A DNA stretch of 6,127 bases from Candidatus Gottesmanbacteria bacterium CG_4_10_14_0_8_um_filter_37_24 (GTDB lineage Bacteria > Patescibacteriota > Microgenomatia > 2-02-FULL-39-11). Below the pieces are notes generated by a model. That model was not told where the DNA came from. It was given only the letters and a program-made list of their open reading frames with translations, and did no database searches. The stretch lies in NCBI GenBank assembly GCA_002785215.1, contig PFMK01000003.1, positions 1 through 6,127 of the forward strand. The letters run 5' to 3'. Below are positions 1 to 6,104 of this stretch, piece by piece. Numbering within the stretch: the stretch's first letter is position 1; each line of letters opens with the position of its first letter. A program made the translations under genes and the position numbers.

Positions 1-23
1 TACAAGACAAACTTTGGAAAACT

Positions 24-69
24 TTCCGTTACAAAATTAATGATTTAACGAATACCTAGTTCCGTTACA
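24..69. repeat. Direct repeat pair TTCCGTTACA, 36-bp period
   Basis: TTCCGTTACA occurs at 24-33 and again at 60-69, starting 36 bp apart, in non-coding DNA just after the RodZ-like gene. Read on the minus strand it is TGTAACGGAA. Two copies of a 10-mer within 50 bp are unlikely by chance but not extreme. A protein-binding site upstream of the next minus-strand gene is possible. The function is unknown. Confidence 0.45.
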
Positions 70-76
70 TTTTCTG

Positions 77-88
77 GTGATTTATCAC
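77..88 (-). other. Small inverted repeat after the RodZ-like stop codon
   Basis: GTGATTTATCAC is a near-perfect palindrome with 5-bp arms and a 2-nt centre, located 7-18 nt past the stop codon of the RodZ-like gene. No run of U follows it in the minus-strand transcript, so it does not look like an intrinsic terminator. It could be a weak 3' hairpin, a binding site or chance. Confidence 0.25.
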
Positions 89-94
89 GTAGAT

Positions 95-739
95 TTATTG
101 ATTATTTTGAATCTGGATGTTTCTGGTTACCGACTTCTTCTTGCTGTTTTTACTTGTTGATTCAATAATGATTGTATTTATTCCTGGTGGAAGAGTAATA
201 TTTGTGGAAAATTCACCTGTTTCAGAAAGGACAATTTTTTGGTTGTTTACGGAAACGACAGCATCAGGATCTGTCTTTCCGCTCACTGTCACATTTTCCG
301 AATATATAATTTCACCTTCCAGAGGTTTTTCTATTTGGAGATTAGGGGCGTTGGTTATGGTGCGATACTGCATAAACAGATAGCTAAAGAAAATTATTGC
401 AAAGGAAACAAAAACCGTAAAAACAATTGTTTGTGGAGTAAACCTTATAAAAGGTTCGTTTAACGGTTTAGTTACCCCGGAAGGCAGAAGATCAGATTTT
501 TCCTTTAGTGTAAATTGTCTTCTGAATATTGCGATCATTTCTTCAGATTTAAGACCTAAAAATGAGCTGTAATTTTTCAGAAAACCTTTTATATAGGGTA
601 GTGAAGGTAATCGGTCCCAATCATTGTCTTCAAGCGCAATCAAAAATTTTTTTCTTATTCTTATTTTTTTTTCAATCTCTTCGAGTGATAATTTTTTTTC
701 TGATCTTGCTTTTATTAAGATCTCACCTACAGTAAGCAT
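95..739 (-). CDS. RodZ-like HTH membrane protein with Ig-like outer domain
   Basis: A 214-residue protein built like RodZ, the bitopic membrane protein that links the MreB cytoskeleton to the wall-elongation machinery. Residues 3-63 match the RodZ-type cytoplasmic helix-turn-helix domain: VGEILIKAR, then the IRIRKKFLIALE helix, then the signature LPSLPYIKGFLKNYSSFLGL. A single membrane helix spans about 103-122. Residues 133-211 form a predicted extracellular beta-sandwich of Ig or glucodextranase-B type (VSGKTDPDAVVSVNNQKIVL, then LPPGINTIIIES), a fold often used outside the membrane. The cytoplasm-in orientation is inferred. The ATG lies 7 nt after the ftsK stop without a Shine-Dalgarno site, so translational coupling to ftsK is likely. 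It is shorter than E. coli RodZ (337 residues), and no mreB is visible here, so partnership with MreB is not shown. Three long A-runs sit in the HTH coding part. The family call is firm; the exact role is inferred. Confidence 0.85.
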   Translation of the reverse strand: MLTVGEILIKARSEKKLSLEEIEKKIRIRKKFLIALEDNDWDRLPSLPYIKGFLKNYSSFLGLKSEEMIAIFRRQFTLKEKSDLLPSGVTKPLNEPFIRFTPQTIVFTVFVSFAIIFFSYLFMQYRTITNAPNLQIEKPLEGEIIYSENVTVSGKTDPDAVVSVNNQKIVLSETGEFSTNITLPPGINTIIIESTSKNSKKKSVTRNIQIQNNQ

Positions 740-746
740 ATAATTA

Positions 747-2906
747 TTATTGATGTGATGATTCCTGGTTTTCGGGAACTGTTGAGGTTTGACGATTTGA
801 TAAATATTCCTCCGGATTTCTGACTAATACATCACGGGGTTTTGATCCTTCTCCTGCTCCAATGATGTTTTCTTCCTCGAGTTGATCAATAATTCTGGCT
901 GCTCTTGCGTAGCCTATTGAAAGTCGTCTTTGTAAAAGTGAGGCTGATGCCCGGTCATATTGACAAACAACTCTGACTGCTTCTTCAAATAATTGATCTT
1001 TTCCGCCGTCTGCAGTTTTTATTCCTGTTGAGGATTTTTTCCAGGTTGCAGCCATAGAGGTGACTTCTTCAGTGTATTCAACGGGTTTATTCTTGCTTTT
1101 CAGATAATCCACAATATGTTTGACTTCTGATTCGGAAACAAATGTTCCTTGTATGCGTGTGGGTTTTGCTTGATCCGGGGGGATATATAACATATCACCT
1201 CTACCTAGCAATTTTTCTGCTCCAGGCATATCAATAATTACCCGGGAATCTACCATGGAGGACACGTTGAAAGCTATTCTTGTAGGAATATTTGCTTTGA
1301 TAAGTCCGGTAATTACATCAACCGATGGTCTTTGAGTAGCTACGACAAGATGTATACCAGTAGCTCTAGCCATTTGTGCTATCCTACAGATAGAATCTTC
1401 AACATCAACTGCTGCGTATGCCATAAGATCAGCAAGTTCATCGATGAAGATAATGATAAAAGGGATTGCTTGAAATCCTGATAGTTCATTATATCCATCA
1501 ATATTCCTAACACCGACTCCAGAAAAGAGTTTATATCTTCTATCCATTTCCTGCGTAGCCCATTTGAGAGCGGAAAGAATTTTATCCGGTTCCACAATCA
1601 CAGGTGTAAGAAGATGAGGAATACCATTATATCCGATGAGCTCTACTCTTTTTGGATCAACTAGTATCAGTCTTACTTCAGATGGATTAGTTCGAAAAAG
1701 AAGTGAGGTTATCCAGGCGTTTATTAAGACCGACTTACCGGATCCGGTGGTTCCTGCAATAAGAACATGTGGCATTTTAGCGATATTAGCGAAAACAGGA
1801 TTTCCTGAAACATCTAGTCCTAATGCTGCAAGAAGCTTATTTTTATCTTTGATAATCTTATCTGATGAAAGCATATGTTTCAAAGTGACAAATTCAAGGG
1901 ATCTGTTTGGTATTTCAATTCCTACAAGGCTTCTTCCTGGTATTGGGGCTTCAATTCTGATCTGTCCTGTTGGAGCGGCAAGAGCAAGCGCCAGATCATT
2001 GGAAAGGGCTGTGATTTTTGAAAGTTTAGTTCCCAGGGCAATTTCTAAAGCATATTGAGTAACAGCCGGACCTAAGTTGATTTCAACTACCCGGGCAGTA
2101 ATGCCGAAACTTTCAAGCGTCTTTTCTATGATATAGGCATGATGTTTCATGTCCCCTCTGTCAGCTTTCTGGCCTCCTGAGACTCCTAGAAGCGATAACG
2201 GAGGATTTTCCCATGCTTGATTTGTGGAAGGCGTATTGGAGATAACTGAAGTACCTAGTGCTCCTTGCATCACAGTGTCCGTCTGTTTTTTTATCTTTGT
2301 TTGTGAAAGTTGTTTTTCATCACGCTGCATCTCTTTTCTTTGGTCTAGTTTGTAGTCATAAGGAGGTTTTATTGGTAATTTCTCTAAATATAAAGGTTTT
2401 TGTTTATGCATAATTACTGGTGTTATGATTTTTCTAATCCCTATAAAAGTTGTTTGGGTGAATTTTAATATCTCGTCCATGGATGTGTCAAAAAACACGA
2501 TAAGTCCGAGAGCAAACATACCAAAAAGTATAATAAATGCACCAATTCCAGATATGGAACCTGAAAAATTATTCCAGATTTGTTCTCCAATCCAACCTCC
2601 CTGAGTGAGGGCAAGTAAGGATATGTATGAAAGAAGAAATCCAAAGGAAACATTGGGTTTGGCAAATGAGGCTTTAATTCTCATGATAAACAGGGAAAAA
2701 AGCACTAATATTATTGGTAAAATTATCCCGCCCCAACCAAACTTGTCTGAGGTAAAATTTCTGACTAAATCTAAAACACTTCCATTTTGGAAGTAGGAAA
2801 GCCCAATAATTGCACCGGCCCCTAGTAGAATAAACGAAATAATAGTATAAGTAGTTTGTTTTTTTAATTTGAAACGGAATAATTTACGTCTTTTGTATCT
2901 TGCCAT
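747..2906 (-). CDS. ftsK: DNA translocase FtsK/SpoIIIE
   Basis: A 719-residue septal DNA pump that uses ATP to move double-stranded DNA and clear or resolve chromosomes at division. The N-terminus is basic (MARYKRRK) and is followed by four predicted membrane helices at about 20-37, 57-76, 86-104 and 118-139. A polar linker covers about 145-245. The alpha domain starts near 255. The RecA-like motor has Walker A GTTGSGKS (385-392), the LVDPKRVEL motif (415-423), Walker B FIDELADLM (487-495) and the conserved ATQRPSVDVITGLIKANIPTR segment (523-543). The C-terminal gamma winged helix (about 636-697, with ASLLQRRLSIGYARAARIID) normally reads polar sequences such as KOPS or SRS. The length is close to B. 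subtilis SpoIIIE and well below E. coli FtsK (1329 residues), mainly because the linker is short. It probably forms an operon with the RodZ-like gene. The start at 2906 gives the basic leader and is preceded by no Shine-Dalgarno site. Confidence 0.97.
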   Translation of the reverse strand: MARYKRRKLFRFKLKKQTTYTIISFILLGAGAIIGLSYFQNGSVLDLVRNFTSDKFGWGGIILPIILVLFSLFIMRIKASFAKPNVSFGFLLSYISLLALTQGGWIGEQIWNNFSGSISGIGAFIILFGMFALGLIVFFDTSMDEILKFTQTTFIGIRKIITPVIMHKQKPLYLEKLPIKPPYDYKLDQRKEMQRDEKQLSQTKIKKQTDTVMQGALGTSVISNTPSTNQAWENPPLSLLGVSGGQKADRGDMKHHAYIIEKTLESFGITARVVEINLGPAVTQYALEIALGTKLSKITALSNDLALALAAPTGQIRIEAPIPGRSLVGIEIPNRSLEFVTLKHMLSSDKIIKDKNKLLAALGLDVSGNPVFANIAKMPHVLIAGTTGSGKSVLINAWITSLLFRTNPSEVRLILVDPKRVELIGYNGIPHLLTPVIVEPDKILSALKWATQEMDRRYKLFSGVGVRNIDGYNELSGFQAIPFIIIFIDELADLMAYAAVDVEDSICRIAQMARATGIHLVVATQRPSVDVITGLIKANIPTRIAFNVSSMVDSRVIIDMPGAEKLLGRGDMLYIPPDQAKPTRIQGTFVSESEVKHIVDYLKSKNKPVEYTEEVTSMAATWKKSSTGIKTADGGKDQLFEEAVRVVCQYDRASASLLQRRLSIGYARAARIIDQLEEENIIGAGEGSKPRDVLVRNPEEYLSNRQTSTVPENQESSHQ

Positions 2907-2918
2907 AGGTAGTAGTTT

Positions 2919-2924
2919 ATTATA
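2919..2924 (-). promoter_or_regulatory. Proximal -10 box of ftsK, possible leaderless start
   Basis: A perfect TATAAT on the minus strand ends 12 nt before the ftsK ATG. A start point 6-7 nt downstream would leave only about 5 nt of leader. No good -35 is seen 16-18 bp upstream. The gap before the ATG contains no Shine-Dalgarno sequence. This agrees with similar boxes before the RNase J and Lon-like genes. Confidence 0.4.
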
Positions 2925-2961
2925 TCAATATCAAAATAAAAGATGTAATGGTATGTTATAT

Positions 2962-2990
2962 ATCCTATAGTATTATTAGGACTTTGTCAA
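2962..2990 (-). promoter_or_regulatory. Sigma70-type promoter candidate for ftsK-RodZ-like operon
   Basis: Read on the minus strand, a perfect -35 TTGACA (2990-2985) is followed by a 17-bp spacer and TAGGAT (2967-2962, 4 of 6 to TATAAT). It lies between the RNase J stop and the ftsK start, and its transcript would have a leader of about 50 nt. It suggests that ftsK and the RodZ-like gene can be transcribed apart from RNase J. Confidence 0.5.
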
Positions 2991-3036
2991 TTGGTGGACG
3001 TTGGATAAGAATCGTTGGTATAAAAAATCTTTTCGT

Positions 3037-4731
3037 TCAAACTTTTATAATTACAGTAATAACCAAAGGTCTTCTGTGTGTTTCACGGTAAAAGTACTCT
3101 TCTAATTTACCCTCGATTTGTTTTCGGACAAAATGCCAGTCAAATATTCGACCCCTTTTTAACCTGAGCGATTCAATCACAACTCGTTTTGCACCATTAA
3201 TTAGCAAGGTGGATTCTTTAACGTAGACGAAACCGCGTGAGATTATATCAGGTTCGGCAGTTACAATACCTGTTTTCTGTTCAATAGGCACAACTACAGC
3301 TACTAATCCTTCGTTTGCCATAGTTTGTCTGTCTCTCAAAACTACATTACCGACATCTCCTACTCCAAGTCCGTCAATCATGATGCATTTAAGATCCAGT
3401 CTTTCTGCAGTTTTCATATTTCTATTGTTGTCAAATTCGAGTACATCTCCGTCTTCAGGTAAGATTATTTGATTTTCGCGATAACCCATGTTTTTTGCGA
3501 GTTCCTGGTAATGTTTCATCTGGCGGATAGTCCCGCCTATAGGAATAATGTATTTGGGTTTAGTTAAACCAATCATTAAAGCAAGATCATATGATGATCC
3601 ATGTCCGGAAACATGAAGAGAATCAATTATCTCTGAATATGCTACTCTTGCTCCTCCCGCAGTTAAGACGTCAATGAGATTATGTACGGCATTTTCATAA
3701 CCCGGTATAGGATCCGCTGAAAATACTACAACGTCTCCTTTACTGATGGAAACGCTTTTATGTATTCCTCCGCCTATCCGGGATAAAGCACTGTTTGGTT
3801 GAGCCTGACTGCCTGATACAATGATTGCTATCTCTTTTGGATCATGTTTCTTTATATGTTTTTCCGATACTACGAACATATCGGGAAAGTCCAAATAATG
3901 GAGTTTTTTAGTAACTTCGACATTTTGTTCTATGGAGCGACCTAAAAAGACAATTTTCCTGTTATTTCTTATCGCTACATTAACTGCCTGTTGAATGCGT
4001 GATATATTTGAAGATTGCGTGGTAAACAAAAATTTTCCGGTACAGTTTCTGATTTCTTTTTCAAGTGTATCCTCAATCGTTTTTTCAGATAATGTATATC
4101 CGGGGGATTCCACTCTTACACAATCTGAAAGAAGACATAGGATGTTTTCCGATGATGCTCTGGCAATTTTGCCTACTTCTGTTTGTTGTCCGTCTATAGG
4201 TGTCCAGTCAAATTTATAATCACTTCCATGATAGAAAACCCCGATTGGGGTTCTGATAATCAGATTTGCTGCGTCAGGAATGGAATGTGTGACATGGACA
4301 AATTCTATAGAGAATGGACCCATTTCAAGCTTCTTGGATATATCAACGTTTTCGACATGATTTTGCATTCCGGAATCCCGCAGTTTTACTTCAACAAGCG
4401 CTGCTGTAAGCCTGGTACCATAAACAGGTACTCTTAGTTCAGGTAAAATATAGGGTAATGCGGAAATATGATCTTCGTGTCCGTGAGTTAAAACAATGCC
4501 TCTAATTTTGTCTTTTTTATTCCTGAGATAAGATATATCAGGGATTACCAGATCAATACCAAACATATCTTCGTCCGGGAAACCGATACCGCAATCCACA
4601 ATCAGAATATCGGAAATTGTTTGCGGATCAGTTCTGTACTCGTAGACATACATATTTTTGGTAACATCACCAACTCCACCAAGGGAGACAATGCGGATAA
4701 GTGCTGGGTTATTTGGTTTAGAGAATAACAT
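3037..4731 (-). CDS. rnj: Ribonuclease J (beta-CASP metallo-beta-lactamase RNase)
   Basis: A 564-residue zinc-dependent RNase that combines endonuclease and 5'-3' exonuclease activity in mRNA decay and rRNA maturation; the length fits the family (about 555). The metallo-beta-lactamase core shows D46 in IVDCGIGFPDEDMFG, HGHEDH (83-88), H149 in VTHSIPDA and D171 in GSDYKFD, which together form the two-metal site. The beta-CASP insert is marked by LLSDCVRVESPGYTLSE (200-216), SNISRIQQA (241-249) and VSGSQAQPNSALSRI (305-319). The HVSGH motif (373-377) closes the catalytic core. The C-terminal domain runs from about 450 and ends in the RRPLVITVIIKV strand. Small departures from consensus are GDVTKNM (21-27, usually GEIGKNM) and TTQSSN (237-242, usually ATFASN). 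The catalytic residues are intact. The ATG at 4731 has no Shine-Dalgarno site but lies 11 nt after a TATACT box. It sits 139 bp after the Lon-like stop and 130 bp before ftsK. Confidence 0.97.
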   Translation of the reverse strand: MLFSKPNNPALIRIVSLGGVGDVTKNMYVYEYRTDPQTISDILIVDCGIGFPDEDMFGIDLVIPDISYLRNKKDKIRGIVLTHGHEDHISALPYILPELRVPVYGTRLTAALVEVKLRDSGMQNHVENVDISKKLEMGPFSIEFVHVTHSIPDAANLIIRTPIGVFYHGSDYKFDWTPIDGQQTEVGKIARASSENILCLLSDCVRVESPGYTLSEKTIEDTLEKEIRNCTGKFLFTTQSSNISRIQQAVNVAIRNNRKIVFLGRSIEQNVEVTKKLHYLDFPDMFVVSEKHIKKHDPKEIAIIVSGSQAQPNSALSRIGGGIHKSVSISKGDVVVFSADPIPGYENAVHNLIDVLTAGGARVAYSEIIDSLHVSGHGSSYDLALMIGLTKPKYIIPIGGTIRQMKHYQELAKNMGYRENQIILPEDGDVLEFDNNRNMKTAERLDLKCIMIDGLGVGDVGNVVLRDRQTMANEGLVAVVVPIEQKTGIVTAEPDIISRGFVYVKESTLLINGAKRVVIESLRLKRGRIFDWHFVRKQIEGKLEEYFYRETHRRPLVITVIIKV

Positions 4732-4742
4732 TTGATTTAGAA

Positions 4743-4748
4743 AGTATA
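4743..4748 (-). promoter_or_regulatory. Candidate -10 box of RNase J, possible leaderless start
   Basis: TATACT (5 of 6 to TATAAT) on the minus strand ends 11 nt before the RNase J ATG. No convincing -35 is found 16-18 bp upstream and there is no TG extension, so taken alone it is weak. The spacing matches the boxes before ftsK and the Lon-like gene, and no Shine-Dalgarno precedes the ATG. Confidence 0.35.
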
Positions 4749-4804
4749 AAAAGCCATTAAGTTAAAATCGCCATATTCGGTTTTATTCTTTGTCGATAGC
4801 GTTC

Positions 4805-4865
4805 TTACATACAATTTTAACAAACATAAATAATAGGTGATTCTACGCTCTTTATTGTATTGTAA
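4805..4865 (-). other. Imperfect long-range stem in the Lon-like/RNase J gap
   Basis: TTACATACAAT (4805-4815) and ATTGTATTGTAA (4854-4865) can pair over 11 bp with one bulged base and a loop of about 38 nt. In addition AGCGT (4799-4803) can pair with ACGCT (4845-4849), which lies inside the loop, giving a pseudoknot-like topology. No U-tract follows, so it is not a standard terminator. It may be a 3'-UTR structure of the Lon-like mRNA or chance in AT-rich DNA. Confidence 0.22.
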
Positions 4866-4870
4866 CACGA

Positions 4871-5953
4871 TTACCAAGAGGGTAGAAATTGTTTAACATT
4901 ATTGACGGTAATCCGGAAGGAAGATCCTTGACCTTCGATAATCATTCTGGCCACTTTTCGGCAAATACCGTTTATCGTCCGTTCTAGAGTCCTTATGCCC
5001 GAGTCGAATCCAAGAGGTCTGACGATTGTGGGCCAGACGTCTTCATCTATAGTAAGCTGATTGGGAGTAAGTCCGGATTCATTTAAAATGTTTTTGAAGA
5101 CATATGATTTAGCAATAATCGTTTTTTCTTCATCAGTATATGATGGCATCTGGATAGGTTCAAGTCGATCTATGACAGCAGTGGAAATGTTACCGGTATT
5201 ATTGGCTGTAGCGATGAAAAGTACTTGAGAAAGGTCAAAGGGAAAGTCGATGTAATGGTCAGTAAAAGCAATATTTTGTTCGGGATCAAGGAGTTCAACT
5301 AATACTCCCATAATATCAGCCCTGGCTTGTTCGGAGACACGGTCAAGTTCGTCAAGAAGGATAACAGGATTTTTTGTTCCTGCTCTTCTTAAGGCTTTTA
5401 TCACCTGGCCTACTTCCGCTTCCGGATGTATGCGGGATTGGCCTCTGAGATCAAGAGCTGATCCCATACCACCGAAAGGAATACGGATAAATTTTCTATT
5501 CATGGCTTTGGCAATTGACAATGCAATGGTGGTTTTTCCTGTTCCGACCAAACCTACGAAAAATAGGATTGGAGCTCGCATGAAGTTGACATTTTCTAAA
5601 GTAGGATCGTTTTTCGCCTTTTCTATATTCATTTTCATGACTGATAAATACTCCAGTATTCTGTCTTTTATATCCTTCAGCCCATAATGATGTTCCTCAA
5701 GAATAGTTTGGGCATGGGCGATGTTCAAGTTATCTTCACTTATTTTGTTCCAGGGAAGAGCGGTTATCCAGTCGATGTATTTTGATACCTGGTCAAAACT
5801 TGAGAAATATCCGCTGTATTTGAAGCTTAAAGTGGCACGATTTATTAGTGTTTCTGCTTTTTCCCGTAAATCTGGAGGAAGATCAGCAGTTTCCAGTCTC
5901 TGTTTAATTTTAGTCAGTTCGGTAAGATCAAGTCCCTGGGTAGTGTTGTTCAT
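4871..5953 (-). CDS. Lon-type AAA+ ATPase lacking the protease domain
   Basis: A 360-residue protein that aligns with the centre of Lon only. Residues 24-105 match the helical region before the motor (LPPDLREKAE, YIDWITALPW, HHYGLKDIKDRILEYL). The AAA+ core has Walker A GLVGTGKT (134-141), Walker B ILLDELD (198-204), DPEQNIAFTDHYID (223-236), sensor 1 at TANN (249-252), a putative arginine finger R263 in IDRLE and sensor 2 R321 in GIRTLER, so ATP hydrolysis should work. It ends at VKQFLPSW, which aligns with the end of Lon's small AAA domain; the Ser-Lys protease domain and the N-terminal substrate-binding domain are both absent. The next 139 bases encode no remnant, so this is not a simple frameshift. 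Lon's pore-loop segment RTYIGSMPG is RIHPEAEVG here (174-182), replacing the threading aromatic with His. A role as a non-proteolytic protein-remodelling ATPase, or as partner of a separate protease, is inference. It is divergent from the gene at 6105. Confidence 0.9.
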   Translation of the reverse strand: MNNTTQGLDLTELTKIKQRLETADLPPDLREKAETLINRATLSFKYSGYFSSFDQVSKYIDWITALPWNKISEDNLNIAHAQTILEEHHYGLKDIKDRILEYLSVMKMNIEKAKNDPTLENVNFMRAPILFFVGLVGTGKTTIALSIAKAMNRKFIRIPFGGMGSALDLRGQSRIHPEAEVGQVIKALRRAGTKNPVILLDELDRVSEQARADIMGVLVELLDPEQNIAFTDHYIDFPFDLSQVLFIATANNTGNISTAVIDRLEPIQMPSYTDEEKTIIAKSYVFKNILNESGLTPNQLTIDEDVWPTIVRPLGFDSGIRTLERTINGICRKVARMIIEGQGSSFRITVNNVKQFLPSW

Positions 5954-5966
5954 AATGACTAAATGT

Positions 5967-5975
5967 ATTATACCA
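5967..5975 (-). promoter_or_regulatory. Extended -10 promoter of the Lon-like gene
   Basis: On the minus strand TGGTATAAT is a perfect extended -10 element (TGn plus TATAAT). It ends 13 nt before the ATG at 5953, so the mRNA would carry roughly 6-8 nt of leader and no Shine-Dalgarno. The hexamer 17 bp upstream, TGAAAA (5995-5990), is a poor -35, which extended -10 promoters tolerate. Confidence 0.6.
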
Positions 5976-6013
5976 GTAATTTATATTAATTTTCAGCAGA
6001 GTAAATTCATTAG

Positions 6014-6041
6014 AATTAATTGTTTCACTTTAATTAATTGT
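6014..6041. repeat. Direct repeat AATTAATTGT in the divergent region
   Basis: AATTAATTGT occurs at 6014-6023 and 6032-6041, 18 bp start to start, between the divergent promoters of the Lon-like gene and the gene at 6105. An activator or repressor site is possible, but low sequence complexity makes chance a real alternative. Confidence 0.3.
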
Positions 6042-6050
6042 GTAGGCTGA

Positions 6051-6080
6051 GATACATAGGTGACACTTTCAAGGTATAAT
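6051..6080 (+). promoter_or_regulatory. Promoter of the plus-strand gene at 6105
   Basis: A perfect TATAAT lies at 6075-6080, 24 nt before the ATG. The best -35 is the weak GATACA (6051-6056, 18-bp spacer). Initiation near 6087 would give a leader of about 18 nt that just holds the ribosome binding site. The -10 box sits within an inverted repeat, which suggests repression. Confidence 0.55.
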
Positions 6081-6095
6081 TACCAATCTTGAAAG
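6066..6095. promoter_or_regulatory. Candidate operator: inverted repeat CTTTCAAG-N14-CTTGAAAG
   Basis: CTTTCAAG (6066-6073) and CTTGAAAG (6088-6095) are perfect 8-bp inverted arms 14 bp apart. The left arm lies just upstream of the -10 TATAAT, and the right arm covers the expected start point and the first bases of the Shine-Dalgarno site. This is typical geometry for a dimeric repressor that blocks polymerase. A transcript starting near 6087 would lack the left arm, so an RNA hairpin is less likely unless transcription starts further upstream. It is not the CIRCE consensus. Confidence 0.5.
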
Positions 6096-6098
6096 GAG
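6094..6098 (+). promoter_or_regulatory. Strong Shine-Dalgarno site deciding the start at 6105
   Basis: AGGAG, within AAAGGAGAA, lies 6 nt before the ATG at 6105. This is ideal spacing and fixes the start codon of the truncated plus-strand gene. It also shows that the organism uses a canonical anti-SD, in contrast with the SD-less minus-strand genes. Confidence 0.8.
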
Positions 6099-6104
6099 AA
6101 GCCG

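Larger units (their letters stand above)
1..94. other. Non-coding stretch downstream of the RodZ-like gene
   Basis: No open frame continues through these bases on either strand, and possible minus-strand starts (GTG, ATG) meet stops within a few codons. The stretch holds a 10-bp direct repeat and a short inverted repeat, listed separately. No U-tract terminator is visible for the minus-strand genes, so transcription may run on past the window edge. Confidence 0.5.

Noticed and set aside
1636..2058. A 140-codon open frame on the plus strand
   Set aside because: It lies wholly opposite the conserved ftsK motor region, has no ribosome site or family features, and its sequence is what antisense reading of the Walker A area yields.
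2991..3036. Intrinsic terminator after RNase J
   Set aside because: There is a run of T, but no GC-rich stem precedes it. The weak AAAAGATTTTTT self-complementarity is not enough.
3037..3039. Possible TGA recoding, as in some Patescibacteria lineages
   Set aside because: TGA here ends RNase J right after its expected C-terminal strand, and no in-frame TGA lies inside any of the four genes, so the standard code fits.
4732..4870. Possible remnant of the Lon protease domain after the Lon-like stop codon
   Set aside because: Reading the minus strand through the gap shows frequent stops and no similarity to the Lon Ser-Lys catalytic region.
5721..6050. A 109-codon plus-strand open frame opposite the start of the Lon-like gene
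   Set aside because: Most of it is antisense to strongly conserved Lon motifs, and its tail runs through the divergent promoter region. It has no Shine-Dalgarno or recognisable domain.
6057..6067. TAGGTGACACT resembles the core of the phage SP6 promoter
   Set aside because: The following ATAG initiation part is missing, and a normal sigma70-type -10 box lies next to it. Chance similarity is the simpler explanation.
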